The translations under genes and the position numbers were made by a program. Of a stretch of 64,000 nucleotides of DNA, positions 11,495 to 24,585 are shown in pieces. The notes under the pieces are model-generated. The model saw nothing but the letters and a program-made list of their open reading frames with translations. It did no database searches and was not told where the DNA came from. Within the stretch, counting starts at the first letter, position 1. Each line of letters starts with the position of its first letter. The DNA is from Pelecanus crispus (Eukaryota > Chordata > Aves > Pelecaniformes > Pelecanidae): assembly GCF_030463565.1 (NCBI RefSeq), contig NC_134659.1, forward strand, positions 8,316,511 to 8,380,510, written 5' to 3'.

Positions 11495-13382
11495 TAACTG
11501 CTTAGCGCCGTGCAGGCAAACCCCAGATTTCTCTGCCCTCTTTCCCCTCCTCTCCCTCACCCACCATACCACGGCTCCTTTGCTGGCAGCAGCAGCCACC
11601 CCAGCTTTCCACATCTCTGATGTAAGGCTGGCAGCGGGCTGAGGTTGTTTTGCTTCCTCCAGCAGACTGCCGCCTGCCTTGCCTGTGCCTACACCCGGCT
11701 CTTGGCTCTTCTGCCTTGGTGTGGCACGTAGTGGCCTTTGTTCTCGCCTGTTGCATGGCGAGCAGATGAAAGCCGACCGTGAAGCATAATTTATAGCTAG
11801 CTTGAAACACAGTTTTGGCAGAGCAAAGCACGCCAAAAGATGTAGCAATGCCTGAGGAGCTGCACTCATACTGCTTATCAAATGATGCTTGAAAGGCTCG
11901 GTAATGCAAGAGGAGGGTTGAGTTGCTCAATTCTAGCAGAGGATAAACTGCCTCTATTACAGGGACACGTGTTTGGGAGCAAGGAGCTGATAGCTGGCTT
12001 TTGAAAACTTGTCCGTCAAGACAAATCACAGCTTCAGGAGCCTTGGTCCAAAGCGCAGCAAGGCTGCAGGAGAGTGCCTGTGCACTGCAAGGCTGCAGCA
12101 CCTCTCCTTTCCACCCTCCTAGAAAACTGGCCCAGAAAGGAGCTCATTGCCTTTAATACAATCAAATATGTGAGTAAGCTTCATGCCAATGACCCCAAAA
12201 TCTCTTGGCAGCTGGAATTTGGCGCTGGCACACCCCGCAGGGATGCGTGCTGATGGCACAGTTCCCTCCAGCCACCAGAAAAGCCCAGCCGTGAGTCAGG
12301 TGCGTGGCAGCCTTCGCTTGATCGGGCAGACAGCAATGGCCAGCCACTGCAGCAGCCCTCTTCTGCCGAGCAAGCCGTGCGCTGCCATGGGTCCAGGGCA
12401 GAGCCCTGCGCAGTGTGTGAGGAGCACGTGCCGGTGTGGACCACACATCCTGGGAGCACGGCTTGCCTCTTCCAAGCTGGTCGTATGGCAGATGCCCGGA
12501 ACGTCCCTGTCCCTGCTTGTCCCTGCTGTCTCTGCCGTGAGATGCCATTGTCCTGGCTGCTGGCCCTCTGCAGTGGGGGCAGTCTTGTGGTGCTTGAGGA
12601 TTGTAACATTGCAGGGTGGGAAGGAAGCTCAAAAATTCACCTGGTCCTTCCCCTGCTCCAGTGCAGGACCCAGCGTGGCCGACCCATGCTCAAAAGAGGA
12701 GTCTGTCTTCTTAAAGACTTCTGGTGCTGTAGGGTCCATGTGTTACTGGGGTACAAGGCACTTGCCCCAAATCACCAGCAGCTTTTTTTTTTTCCCCTCA
12801 AGACCCCTTTTTCAGTCTGCTGGTAGGAAGAGTCCAGTAACTATCCTCCCCATTAACTGTCCCCAGCAGCCAAGATAGGTCAGAGTTTGGGTGCAGCCTC
12901 CTGTCCCCTGGAGCAACATCAGCTGTGAAACCCTGGGACAACACTGAGCCTTTAGGACACTTGTGTTTCCTCTGCGAGAAAGACCAGGCACTGCAGGAAT
13001 ATGCTGTGATGCTGCAGAGGCCGTTCAGCAGCTGTGCTGGGGCTATTGAGCTTTATGGGTTGCTGGGAGAACTGTCGGGGGCCTTAGAGAAATCTGGACC
13101 ATATGTGGATCATCCGCTGGAGTCTCATGTGTGTTTGTGTCCCAACATGGAGACACAGTGACCTACCTGTCTAGGTATACATGTGCTGCTGAGGAGGGGG
13201 ACTAGGGAGCAGCTCCAGTCCCGACCCAAGCTCCTCCATCGTTAGCTCACTCTTCAGCTTTGTTCCGAATTATTCCACCCAGCTCTCTCCAGGACAAAGC
13301 CTGGGTTTCATGCTATAAAAGCCCCACCCTACCACTACCTTCAAATTATTTCTGATGTTTGAACCAGGCAAAAACCCCTCTG

Positions 13383-13399
13383 ATAATAATAATAATAAT
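13383..13399. repeat. (AAT)5 microsatellite
   Basis: AT followed by five AAT units in otherwise GC-rich intergenic DNA. Confidence 0.9.
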
Positions 13400-14607
13400 G
13401 TCATAGGCCACCACGTGGGTCTGAAGAGCACGATCCGTAGATGCAGCCTGCTCTGAAGAGGGACATCCCGAAGCAGGGCGACCGGGAGCCGGTCCATGCT
13501 ACCTGCCTCAGGACCAGGGGTTAGTCTCGGTCCCTCTTGCATTAGCTGTGATGACACTGCCAATGTCGCTGAGTAGGGAAGACCCTCAGGACATCCCTGG
13601 GCTGGGTGGGAATCCCCTTGGCCAACACTTCTGTGTCCTAGCTATTGGGACAGGACTTTTTGTACTGCCCAAAGCCAAAAAAAGTGTCCTAGTTGCAAAT
13701 TTGTCCTCCTTTCCTTCCCACAGCCGGTGTAAGTGCTTTGCATGCCATGTGCTGTGCCAAGGACAAAGAGTTTCCCTCCCCAAGGAGGTCCCCTCCTTCA
13801 AAAGCTCTTGCCGGGCTGCAGCAAGGTGCCTTTTCCACTCCCATTTGGTTGCCCACGAGGGCAGGAAATTTCCAGGAGATGAGGCCTCAAGCAGAATATG
13901 GAGTAGAGCTGTCTATAAAATTTGTGTTAAAACCCATTTCTGCACAGAATACTCTTTTAATTTTATTTTATTTTGCCAAATCAACTTAAATCGGAGGTTA
14001 AAAATTACTCAGGGCAGCTGCTACTTAATAACTACCGGAACATCCTTTCTGGTTTTCTAGATCAAACATTTGTATAAAATTTCAGACTGTTTTCCTTACA
14101 AGGGGAAGACGAGGCACTTTGATCTACAGAAGCAAGGTAAGATTTTTTTTTTTTCAGTCATTCCTAAGCAGTAGAGCAGTCCTTAATGATTTAATTTTAA
14201 TGAAATTATATGTGTACTTCAACCTCAGCAGTTACCGTGTCTTTAAAGAGAAGAGAAATTGCTTTCTGGTGTCACAAAAGTGGTGAACCTACTCTACAAC
14301 CTTGGCATCTTCACACTGCAGATCATTAGCCTTGCGTTTTGCAGAAATGGCAAACAAACATGGTAGGCCCCAACATTAGGCTCATTCCTACCCTTTCACA
14401 GGGATGTTTGCAGTCCCCCAGACGTTATGAAGGACTTTGTAGTTAAAAATTACTATATATTTGGCCAGTTTGTTTGCACAGTGATCATCCCTAGTCTGTG
14501 CAATGAAAACTCTCCATAAGTCCATGAGGTTGGTGGTCAACTTGCTTAAAACCCCATTTTTTCCTTGTCAGGGAAGATGGTTGGGACCAGAGCATACCAC
14601 CTATGGG

Positions 14608-14930
14608 GAGGCTGAAGGAGGTGGTGCCTTCAGCCTGGAGAAGCAGAAGCTGAAGCAGGCTTACCCAGCAGCCTTCCTCTTCCATGGGAGGAAGAGCCAG
14701 GTCCTTCTCCAAGGTGCACCAAGAGAGGACCAGTGACACTGTGCAGAAGCTGTTTTTTCCTGAGAGATGTGCAGCCCTGGGATGGGAGCTTTTTCTGAGG
14801 ATATTCAAAACTCAGCTGGGCAAGGGCTGGAGCAACCTGAGCTGGCTTTGCATCGAGCCCCACTTTGAACATGAGGTTGGACTTGGGACCTCTCAAAGTC
14901 CCTTCCAACCTAAATCTTTCTATGATTTTC
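14608..14930 (+). mobile_element. Degraded CR1 LINE 3' fragment
   Basis: The segment opens with a CR1-like GCTGAAGGAG..CAGCCTGGAGAAG stretch. It continues with GGATATTCAAAACTCAGCTGG and ends with the CR1 3' signature, GAGGTTGGACTTGGGACCTC then GTCCCTTCCAACCTAAA and CTTTCTATGATTTTC. Several internal blocks are missing compared with a normal CR1 3' end, and the frame is lost. CR1 is a non-LTR retrotransposon; this copy is inactive. Confidence 0.8.
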
Positions 14931-17900
14931 TCCCAGTGAAGGGCAGCAACACATACACATGCACAATAGCTTATTGCATCCTACAGAAGACTTGAAAAAG
15001 GGAGATGGCCTTTGCCAATGGCATATCTCGCTTGGGCTTTGGCAGCCTCAAAAATGGCAGGAGGAGCTGGCGCAAAAACCACAACCTGCTTTTTCTGCAC
15101 CAGGGCATGTCATGTGTAGGACATTCCTACATGGATGATTTGGTTATTTGTTTCCATTATAAAACAGGGATGGGTGTGTGCTGTCCTCCAGCAGCAGGGC
15201 AGGAGGTGAGGGATGCGCTCTGGAGGATGAGCCTCCTGTTGTCCTTGATTTTCTGTTGTGGTCAAGACACCAGACCCCAACTGAGGGCCAAGCACCATTT
15301 CTGCCCCCGACTCCACTTTGGACTTGCCAACTGGTGTCACCAAGTCCCTCTGTGGTGCCTGGGGCCTCAGGGATGCGGAGCAGGAGCCCAGCCAACTAGC
15401 CGGGAGGCAGAATAAATTGCATCCTTAAACCAAGGCCGAGGGGAGGTGCACATCTCCTCTGCCGCGAGCTCTCTGAGCTGGGTGTCGGAGCCAGGTCAGG
15501 CTGTCCCCGTGGTGGGGCAGCTGTGCTCGCTCCCCAGCATGTGGTGCCGTGGGGAGAGGGGCTGGACTGGCAGCACAGTGCTTCCTGGAGCAGCCCAGCT
15601 TCCCCTCTGCATGTATAGACAGGACTGCAAAAATTTAGCTTGGCGCTTCAGCATATTTCCAATAGAGAGAGGATTTTGCAAGAAGACACCTGGCAAAAGG
15701 GTCTTGGAGGCCATGCAAGGATCAGCACCAAGTGTGCAGGTACGACTCGAATAGTTGAACATCCCCTTGGATGTCAAGAAAGCTACTTGCTTCATCTCTA
15801 GCACTGTTACCTGAAGACTGTTCATGTGCCTGGCCATAAACTGGCTTTGAAAATCTGTTTTTCCCTGTTTAGTCTGAAGGTGAACATGCAAATACCCATC
15901 CATCTTAAAAACACACCTCAGCATGGACTCTTCCTGGAAAGCAGGCACGAGTGAAACAGATAACATGTACAGATTAGCCTCAAATATTTATCTCTAAAAG
16001 CTGGTATTAGATTTCACTATTAAAATAAACAATATTCTTAAGAAATAAGGTTTGTAATGTGACTCATAAATCTATTGAATGGCTTGTAGTAGAAGTTATT
16101 TAATAGGGTTTCATAATTTATTTAGAAAAGAGAATGAACTTCTAGGTTATCTGGTTTGTCTTTAGGACTGGGATTATTATTATCATCAAAATCCCTCCCT
16201 GCACCCTGCAGTGGATGCCAGGTGAGTAAATAACGTCCTGCGAGGTCCGCCTCTGCCCCATGCTTGATGTCCATGTGCCCTCTTCATCCCCCCAGCCCAC
16301 TCTGTGCTTGGCCCACACTCCTTGTGCTTGACCCTGACACCACAGGACCTATGGGCCCTTGGGATGGGGTGGGATGGAGGACGAGTCCTCAGGGTCAGCC
16401 CTGCTCCATGTGTCTCCCACCCAGTGAGCATCTCCAGCATGGAGCAGAGATGGGCTACCACCGCCCGTGGCATCCCAGAGCATTTCCCAATGGGAGCCTG
16501 GTGCCACTCAGTTGGTCTTTGGAGTAATTTGGGAGTGTGTGTCCTCTTCTCAATCATCTCTTCTCCTCCTTGGCCAGGGCTTCTTGTAGCAACTGAGTCT
16601 CCTCCAAAGACTGCAGAGAGGATGTCACAGACCCTCGTGTAGGTGGAGAAGAGTCTCCATCAGCATGGCCTGGTGCATCTCACACCAGGGAGGGATTAGG
16701 TGCTGTGCAGGCATCAGAGCCTTCCCAAGTGCAGGATGGGAAGCCTTCAAGGAGGATGGGGAGGCAAACTCCTCAAGCAGCTGATTTTCCAAAGGAGGGG
16801 ATGAGCATGTCTTCGATGTGACTGATGAAGGACACTGTCATCCACCATGCATCCCAGTGAGCAGCAGTGCTGAGTGATGCTGGTGTCAGATACCAATGGG
16901 AGTAATGCTGCAGGACACTGTGCACATGGGGTCAGCCCAATGTTGTGATCTGGAGAGGACTGGCCTATGTTGGCAGTTGCAGACAAACCCTTCTGGGGTT
17001 CAGGTAGGCAAAAGGCCAGACCTGGAGGACAGGTAGTGAGATGGCATCACTGCAGACTGGTGATCCCAATGCTCAGGCTGCTCTGATCCTCCTGTGAGAG
17101 GGCAACCATGCCAATGTCAAACAGTGTCTTTGCGCTTAAACTAGGATGAAACTCTGATGGGACTTCCTATTACAGGGTATGGGGAAAAATAAAACCCTGT
17201 CCCAAAGCCCTGCACTGAAGTGGTGCTCTGGAGGGAAGGGAAAAGGCTCCACTGGTCCCAGGAGCATCTGCACCTCTCTGCAGAGCACGCCGTGATGGAG
17301 CAATGGCGCTGCCGGACCTGGTGTGGGCACACAGCCATGTGTAACCTGGTGGAGCAGCCAGTGTTTGCTGCAGCGTGGGTCGCGGGCCACGTGGTGCTCG
17401 CGGCCCTCCTCCGCTCCTGGTCGCACCCCATGTTCCCCATCTGTCCCAGGGGACTATGGCGTGATCGCCTCCCTCTCCCTGCTCCCCCTGCCAGAGGCTG
17501 TTTTAACGAGTCGGGTCACACTGGGATATGTTGCTAAATCATTACATAAGCTGGTCTGCGAGGTTTCCTCCCCTACCAGCCATGCGGGGGATTTCACAAC
17601 GCCGTGGAATCGAGGGCATCCTCACACCATTTACACACTTGCTCCCTTTCTAAATTTGGCCCTGTCATCTCTGCACCTTCCACGGTGGGAACAAGCTCTC
17701 CCTTCCCTGCAGTGTTTCTGAGCTGCTCCAGATTGCGATGGGCATGGGAAGGCGAGGAGTCCAGGCAACATCCTGGTTGAGATGCCTGTCTACCTACCCT
17801 TCTCCACGTGGGTCCCCAGCTGCAGGAGACCATTCACACCTATTTGGTTGTAGTCACCTCCCTGGACTATGTCTTGACTTAATGGTAGGCACGGGCTCAA

Positions 17901-18879
17901 GTCCTCTCCTTGACTTTCTCCGCAATACGTTCATATGCTCCTGGGCCTGACAGCATCACCTCTGGAGATGGTGCCCCACACTCCGGCCTTCCCTCCAACT
18001 GCTCCTGGAAGCAGCAGATGCACCTGGCAGGACCTGACTTGACTGCATTTACAGGGCACCACCCAGCTAATGCTCATGCACCCCACAGGGCCTCCAAAAC
18101 ACATTTAGGTTATCTCTGGGGTTTTTCATGGCAGTGTGGGCTCTTCTCCCCTGTCTGAGTGTGGTTACTGCAACCCCGGCCATTCTCAAGCACTGCCTCC
18201 ATTGACAAACAGCTCCCCCTGGACTTGCCCGACATGGGATGGCATGGAGATTTGCATGACTCTTCAGCCCATTAAACATCTAGAAGGAAAAGAGGCACTG
18301 GTCAAGTCCTTGGGTCAAGGCCTAGAGAAATGTAGTAGATGAAGCTAGGGAGAAGGTGTTTACCACAGAGGCCTGTCAGGTCTTCTGGGCATGGTCAAGC
18401 AGGATTCACTGTCACTTGGCAGCCTGTAGTGGGAACACAACCTTGCTGAAGGGCTGGCACATCCTCACAGGCAGCCACAAGACCCCAGCCCCGAGTACAC
18501 ATGGCTGGACGTGGTGGTCAGTAGCATGACACAGACATGTAGACCAATGTCCCATGCTTAACAGTATTGCCCACTTTCAAGGGAAGCCTCTTGCAGCAAC
18601 CACAGGTAATTGGTCCCTGAGAACAGGCTGCAACACTACCAGAGGTAAGTGCCATGAGCACAAGGAGTCCCTCATTGCACCCATCCCTTCACACATGTCC
18701 TCTCCTACAGATGTAACAACCTGGCACTGAGGTGCACCAGCACCAGGGAAGTCCTTGGGAGAGGGCCAGCCCCAGTGTTCCGGAGCTGGGATCCTCGTGC
18801 AGTCTCCTGGGACTGCAAAGGTGTTTGTTATCCCAGGCTCACTCAAACACTGTCACAAGCTTTGCCCTTGGGCTGCCAG
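14931..18879. other. Intergenic sequence, nothing recognised
   Basis: GC-rich to moderate DNA between two CR1 remnants, with AT-rich patches around 15.96-16.18 kb. No gene, RNA or repeat that I can support. Confidence 0.55.
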
Positions 18880-19615
18880 GCAAGGACTATCAATACAGGC
18901 TGGGGGATGAAGGGATGGAAAGCAGCCCTGCGGAGAAGGACTTGGGGGTACTGGGGGATGAAAAGCTGGACATGAGCCGGCAATGTGCGCTTGCAGCCCA
19001 GAAAGCCAACCGAATCCTGGGCTGCATCAAAAGCAGCGTGGCCAGCAGGTCAAGGGAGGGGATTCTGCCTCTCTGCTCCGCTCTGGTCAGACCTCACCTG
19101 GAGCCCTGCGTCCAGCTCTGGAGCCCTCAGCACAAGAAGGACATGGAGCTGTTGGAGCGGGTCCAGAGGAGGCCACAAAGATGATCCAAGGGCTGGAGCG
19201 CCTCTCCTACGAGGCCAGGCTGAGGGAGTTGGGGTTGTTCAGCCTGGAGAAGAGAAGGCTCTGGGGAGACCTCATTGTGGCCTTTCAGTACTTGAAGGGG
19301 ACCTACAGGAAGGATGGGGACAATCTTTTTAGCAAGGCCTGTTGTGACAGGACAAGGAGTAATGGTTTTAAACTAAAAGAAGAGTAGATTTAGACTGGCT
19401 ATAAGGAAGAAATTTTTTACAATGAGAGTGATGAGGCATTGGAACAGGTTGCCCAGAGATGCAGTGGAGGCCCCATCCCTGGAAACATCCCAGGCCAGGT
19501 TGGACGGGGCTGTGAGCACCCTGGTCTGGTTAAAGCTGTCCCTGTCACTGCAGGGGTTGGGCTGGATGGCCTCTAAAGGTCCCTTCCAACCCAAAGCATT
19601 CTATGATACTATGAC
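18880..19615 (+). mobile_element. CR1 LINE, 5'-truncated, with remnant ORF2 C-terminus
   Basis: The longest CR1 copy here. Near its 5' end it encodes the end of the reverse-transcriptase polyprotein: EKDLGVLGDEKLDMSRQCAL, then QKANRILGCIKSSVASRSRE and KKDMELLERVQRR. Frame then shifts at about 19170 and continues with TKMIQGLERLSYEARLRELG and LFSLEKRRLWGDLIVAFQYL. A stop at 19385-19387 breaks it again before the 3' part (RHWNRLPRDAVEAPSLE). It ends with GGTCCCTTCCAACCC and the tail ATTCTATGATACTATGA. The 5' truncation and frame breaks make it a dead copy. It looks younger than the flanking copies because the codons remain readable. Confidence 0.95.
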
Positions 19616-20436
19616 TGTAGCAAGGAAGGGCTTTGCCAGCAGGGTCCCACATGGTAGTTCTTGGTGTGAAGCATCTTCCCCGCAGTCATCATGGAGATGG
19701 GTGAAGAGACAACTACAGGCTGAGCTTGCCCTGAACTGGACATTGCCCTGGCAGAGAGTACTGGGTGGAGATGGGAGGAGATCAGTAGCTTCTTGACTGA
19801 TTTTGTAAAGGCTGCTCAAGTAAGATGGGGATACAAGGAAATGAAACCTGGGTGGATCGGCCAGCTTGATGGCCTTCTCCTGGAGGGGAAGCAGAGCTCC
19901 TTCCTTCTCCATCATCATCCTCCCCTCCCAGGGCAACTCCCTGGTGCCTGCCCTTCCCTGGCAGCTGCATGGCTACTCCAGGTGCTTGTTTCCAGAGTGA
20001 CCTGCTGACCAAGGCATGTCCCTTTTTAGCTGCTGACAAACCTGCACAGCCCTCTGAACTGTAAGCAGTTCAGAGTTGCGATGCTGTTGCTCATCAAAGG
20101 TGGGACCTAGGATGTGACTGGCAGGGGATGTCCGAGTGTAGGGAAGGGCAGAAGGGACAACCTGTATCCTCAGCCTTGATAACGCTGAGTCTGGACCTGC
20201 TGACGGGCACCTACAGGTTCCTGCACACAGCTTTAAGGGGGGTCTCCAGCGCACAGATGTCCTGGACAGATGTCCTGCCCTGCTTTGTGTCCTCTTGTGT
20301 GCATTACATGTGCCATCTGCCACAAAGCAGGGAACTAGGAACGTGAGCCCATGGAGGTCCACCTGACAAGGGCAAGGGCTTGGCCTGCTCTCCAGCCCCA
20401 AGATGGTCAGGAGTGGAGCACAGGACACACAAGAAA
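19616..20436. other. Intergenic sequence between CR1 copies
   Basis: No gene or repeat recognised. It separates two CR1 fragments of clearly different age in the same orientation. Confidence 0.5.
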
Positions 20437-20805
20437 GGCAGGGAGAGCTGGGTTGGTTCAGTCTGAAGAAGGAAAAGTTTGGAGGGATCTTACAGCTCTC
20501 TGCAGCTATTTAACTGGGGAGTGCTGAGAAGATGGAGCCAGATTTTCTGAGGTGCGTGCATGGGGAGAGGAAGAGAGGCAACCGTAACAAGCTGGGACAT
20601 GGGAAATTCCTCTTAGATACCTGGGAAAAAAATTCACCAAAAGGGTAGTCAAATACTGGGAGAGAGGCCAGAGAGGCTGTGGGATCTCCATGAAACCTCA
20701 ACTGGACAAGGTCTGGAGCAACTGGGTCCTGACCTAGTTCGGCAAAGCTGGCCCTGCTTTGGGCAGAGGGTCAGTCCCTTCCTATCTAAATTATTCCATG
20801 TTTTT
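20437..20805 (+). mobile_element. Older CR1 LINE 3' fragment
   Basis: It opens GGAGAGCTGGGTTGGTTCAG, the DNA version of the CR1 REL..LF motif. It carries CTGGACAAGGTCTGGAGCAAC, GCTGGCCCTGCTTTGGGCAG and CCCTTCCTATCTAAATTATTCCATG, matching the CR1 3' end order. Heavily diverged, no coding frame. Confidence 0.8.
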
Positions 20806-23800
20806 GTTAGGGCACACCTTAATGATGCGTTAACTTTGTTCCCAGGTACTTTATCTCTATTATGCAAGGCTTTCATCTTGCTGCATGTAGCCTCGCAGCT
20901 GCTCTACATGAGCTGTCCTTCCTTTTCATGGAGAAACCCTTTTCGTGGATTTCCTTACTTTCCTCACCTAAGCTCCCATCCACAATGGGAGATCTCTGGG
21001 GCTTGGTGAAGTCTACCTGCTTTGACAAGGGCCAGCCCATGATCTGCCTGGTGCTGTCGCCTTCTTGTCCTTCCACGGCACCACCCCAAAAACATCTCAG
21101 TGCCACACGTGTGTGAGGATTGGAGTGTTTTGCTCAAGAACAACCTGTCCACATGTCTCAGCAGGCTTCTGCGTGGCTTTCCTCCACTTGGCAGCTCCAT
21201 GCTCACTTTCAGCTGCATCCTGGTTACCCTGTTGGATCTGAGCTCTCCATCTGCCCCATTCCTGTAACACTTTCTTGTCCCACAGAATAAAGAGAGCCTT
21301 TCATGAAAGACAGAGTGAAACTAAGGATTGCAAATCTGAAGAGCAGGTTTCCTCCTGCAGAAACCTTGCCAGGCTCTAAGAAGTCTCAGCTGTGCTGGGG
21401 CAAGGCTGAGTCACTGATCAGAAAATGGCATTATCCTGGGAAATACAAGAAATTCCCAGCACCCTTACCTCTGTCCCTCCTGGTGACAACCCACCCCGAG
21501 GAAGAAGCAACCCTAGGTGCTAAAAAAAACCCCCACAGCAGGACTCCCTGTCACCAGTTTTGGGGGCCAGCTGTTTTGCCCCAGCAGATTTTGCAGTGAT
21601 CCGTAGACACTTTCAGCTCAGGAGCGCCTGACAAGTTTGAACAGCAAACCCTGCACTGCTCTGGGAGCAGTATTGGGCCAGTGAGCGCTTTGATTGCAAT
21701 CAGCGAGTTGGCAGGAATCCCAGGAACTCATACAAAAATGCTTTGAAGAGGCCAGATGCGCAAGGTGTGTCCCTGTGTGGGGTGCGGAGCGGTGATTCAC
21801 AGCATTGCCACGCGATGCTTGGTGCGCACACATGCAGCCGTCGGACCGCAGCGAAGGCCCCCGTCTCCCTCAAATCACCGGTTGCCTATTTATTTTAATT
21901 TTTTTTAACCCTCCAATCTTTTGCCGATTGCTCCCCGAATTCGGCACAGGTTTTGTTTCCCTTTCAGCCTTCCCCTGCTGCTGCCTGTGAGCTCTAGACA
22001 GAAAGGCAGACAGGGAATTTGCTTCAGGCGCTGGTAGATGCAAGCTGTGCTGCTGCGCCGGCGCTGCGCTGGGCTTGCTGGGGATGACACTCACCATGCT
22101 CTGCTAAGTAAGCATCCCCAGCCCGTGATTCAGAGCAGAAACAGCAGTTTGCGTAGAAGTGCAATAAACTCCTTTGTTTAAGTACCTTTTACTCTTTTAG
22201 ATATGGGTTTGGAGTCTGTTGCAGAAACCCGGGAGATTCCCTCCCTTGGGCTAGACCATGCGAACTCGCCTGAAGAAACTACTGTTTCTTGAAAGCCTCT
22301 ATAAGCTCCCTGTCCCCAGCTCCGCAGCCCAGCTCAGCATTTTGGGTGAGTTATGAAACAAGGCAGATGCTGGAGCGTAGCATTTGTATTATCCACCAGC
22401 AAATGACGGGATGTGATAAATACTTGGCCCTCCCGTGCAGGGACAGGGTGAGGGCTGTTCCTTGCCGTGGGGGAAATGACATTACAGGTTTGCAAGAGCT
22501 GGGCACTTTGTTGTGCAGAAGCCATCTGACGCTGACAGCCTGTCATTGATTTGCGAAAACATCGTTTGGCATCGATAACAAGCTTTCAGGAGAAACAAGT
22601 AGGACAGAGGAAAACAACGCCCAGGTATTGCTTCCCTACCTGGACTGGAAGCGTACAGACTTATCCCCACTCTGTGAAATGCACGGGAGCAGCAGAAAAT
22701 CCTCCTCCATCTCACTGGGCTTTGGCCACCCGGTCTTGGGCAGAACTCACCCTTCATCCTGGCTGGCCTTGCTTGGGCATGGTCTAAATGTCCAGGCTGG
22801 TTGGGTGATGGAGCAGAGTGAAGCCACTGCATCCCTTGGGTGAGGTCTCAGGAAATGTGGGGAGAGGGGACCAAAGGTAATTACCCTCTTATTGCTCTAG
22901 TCCTGTGTCTCATTGACAAAGCTTGGGTTTCTGCTGTCGGGTTTCACGGGAGGAGCATCCTCCAGCATCAGAAGAGGAAGGTGCACAACATTCATCTTCC
23001 CCAGGAGCATGCCCTGTGCTTTCTGATACTGCCCTTGTTCCTATGAAATACAAAATATGGCACCTGCATGCTCACAAGCCACCAGGGAAACACAAAAACT
23101 GATGAATGGGAATGAAATAAAGGGCTTTCCCGCTGCCTTCAAGGAGGGACCCAGCGTCTGTGGGCTGAAAGCACCAGGCCCGTGGGCAGCCAGACCCTGA
23201 GCGCTGATGATTCCCACCAGAGAAAAACCCCACAAGTCCTCTCCACTGCAGCACCCTCCGTCCGGCTGCGCGGAGGAGCCTGCTCCTCCCGGCCCTTCTC
23301 CGGGCTGCCCGCTGACACAAGCACCCAGGACCTGGTCCCAGGGGTCCCAGGAAGCCTCTGCCCTGGGCACCCTTCCCTTGGCCTCCCTCCTGATGGGGTT
23401 TGTGTCTCTTCTTCTGTATCAGCCTCTTGTGGCTTGGCAGGAGCTTTGTCAGCACTTGCTGTGACCTGAAACTGGTCACACCAGCACCAAGGTGATCGGT
23501 TCTCTGTAAACGAGTTGCTGCAGTGTGGCTTGGCAGAGAGAGAAAATTCTCTGCTCAAATTCGTAACCTGGCATGTCATTTCTTGTCCAGCCATTTTATC
23601 TTCTATTCTGCTTGCTGAAAGTCCTTCTTTTCTCCGTGCTACCCCAAGTTACTTGCAAAGATTGATACAACTGTTTGCCTGGTGGCTGCCCTGATTTCTC
23701 CATAGGGCTGTCCCTGCAACAAGTGGGACCCCTTTGGGAAGAGGTCTCATCCCCATGAATACAGCAGCACCCAGCAGTCAGCAGGACTCTTCATGACCCC

Positions 23801-24240
23801 TACTTCAGGGGGCTCAGCGGGGTGGTATTTCAACCTGTGCAGGCAGGGGAAGCTTTTTGCAAATGGGGAGCTGCACACATTGACTCGGGAGCATCTCGGC
23901 AGGATGGAGGCTGGACCCCCAGGCAGGAACGGGCACTGCAGGTAGCATTGCTCCTCTGACCCATGGCATGTGTAATGCTACCTCCCACTAGCAGGGGCAT
24001 CCCCAGGCTCTTGCAACTGAGACACCATTTTGATCCAGTTTAGACTAAGGGAAATAATAAAATACAAGATGAGCAGGCTGTGTCAGAGATCCTCCAGCCC
24101 TCTGGCTGCTGAAGAGCGCCGTTTCCTGCCCGGACCCACAAAGCCTCACCCATGAGCCCTTCACAGTGAAGGAAACGGCGATGTCCATCCCCAGCCCTCA
24201 TGCCTCCCCACTGGTACCCACACACCTGCCTCGACCCCTC
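20806..24240. other. Intergenic sequence upstream of PKP1
   Basis: No supported gene. An AATAAA at about 21285-21290 has no upstream exon I can identify. GC content and CpG density rise towards 24.2 kb, where the PKP1 promoter region begins. Confidence 0.5.
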
Positions 24241-24585
24241 CATTTCGGTGCAGTCTGGGGGAGGCAGATTTGGGGCGAGGGCAGCGGGGAGCCGCGTGCC
24301 CTGCAGCGGCGGCGCGGGGGCTGCAAGCGAGCCGTGGCAGGGAGTGCGTGGGTGTGTGCAGGCAGGGCTGTATATCCAGTCTGGCAGAGGGTGTGCCTGC
24401 TCACACGCCGGGGAGCCGAGCCGGCAGCAGGAGCCCTGAGACACCCTCGGCTGGGGGACGTATGGCAAGGAGGGGTTCGGGAGATTAACCCCAGCGTGAG
24501 ACTCATTTGCTGTTGCCTCGTGTTGTGCGTGGTCAGGTGAAGTGCAGCCCCCTCTCCCCCCAAGCCCCACGGTCTGCTTGCAGCC
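24240..24585 (+). promoter_or_regulatory. PKP1: CpG-rich PKP1 promoter / 5' UTR region
   Basis: Dense CpG and GC runs (for example GCAGCGGCGGCGCGGGGGC near 24303) directly upstream of the first coding exon. A weak TATA-like TGTATATCC lies at about 24370 and an AT-rich ATAATAAAATAC at about 24053-24064, but neither fixes the start site. The bases before the ATG (TCTGCTTGCAGCC) also resemble a splice acceptor, so a separate upstream non-coding exon is possible. Confidence 0.45.

Larger units (their letters stand above)
4500..14600. other. Intergenic sequence, no gene supported
   Basis: Between IGFN1 and PKP1. The part up to about 5 kb is AT-rich; from about 5 kb it becomes GC-rich. Many ORFs of 60-236 codons overlap on both strands, as expected where stop codons are rare. 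None shows a family motif, low-complexity-free conserved look or a coherent splice pattern I could support. Contents I can name are the (CTG)n at 11465 and the (AAT)n at 13383. Confidence 0.6.

Noticed and set aside
11333..12101. Overlapping minus-strand ORFs with a Gln-rich stretch
   Set aside because: The Gln-rich part is just the (CTG)n microsatellite read on the other strand, and the rest resembles no protein family.
12162..12878. ORFs of 142-231 codons on both strands at the same place
   Set aside because: Mutually overlapping frames on both strands in GC-rich DNA, no recognisable motif or exon structure.
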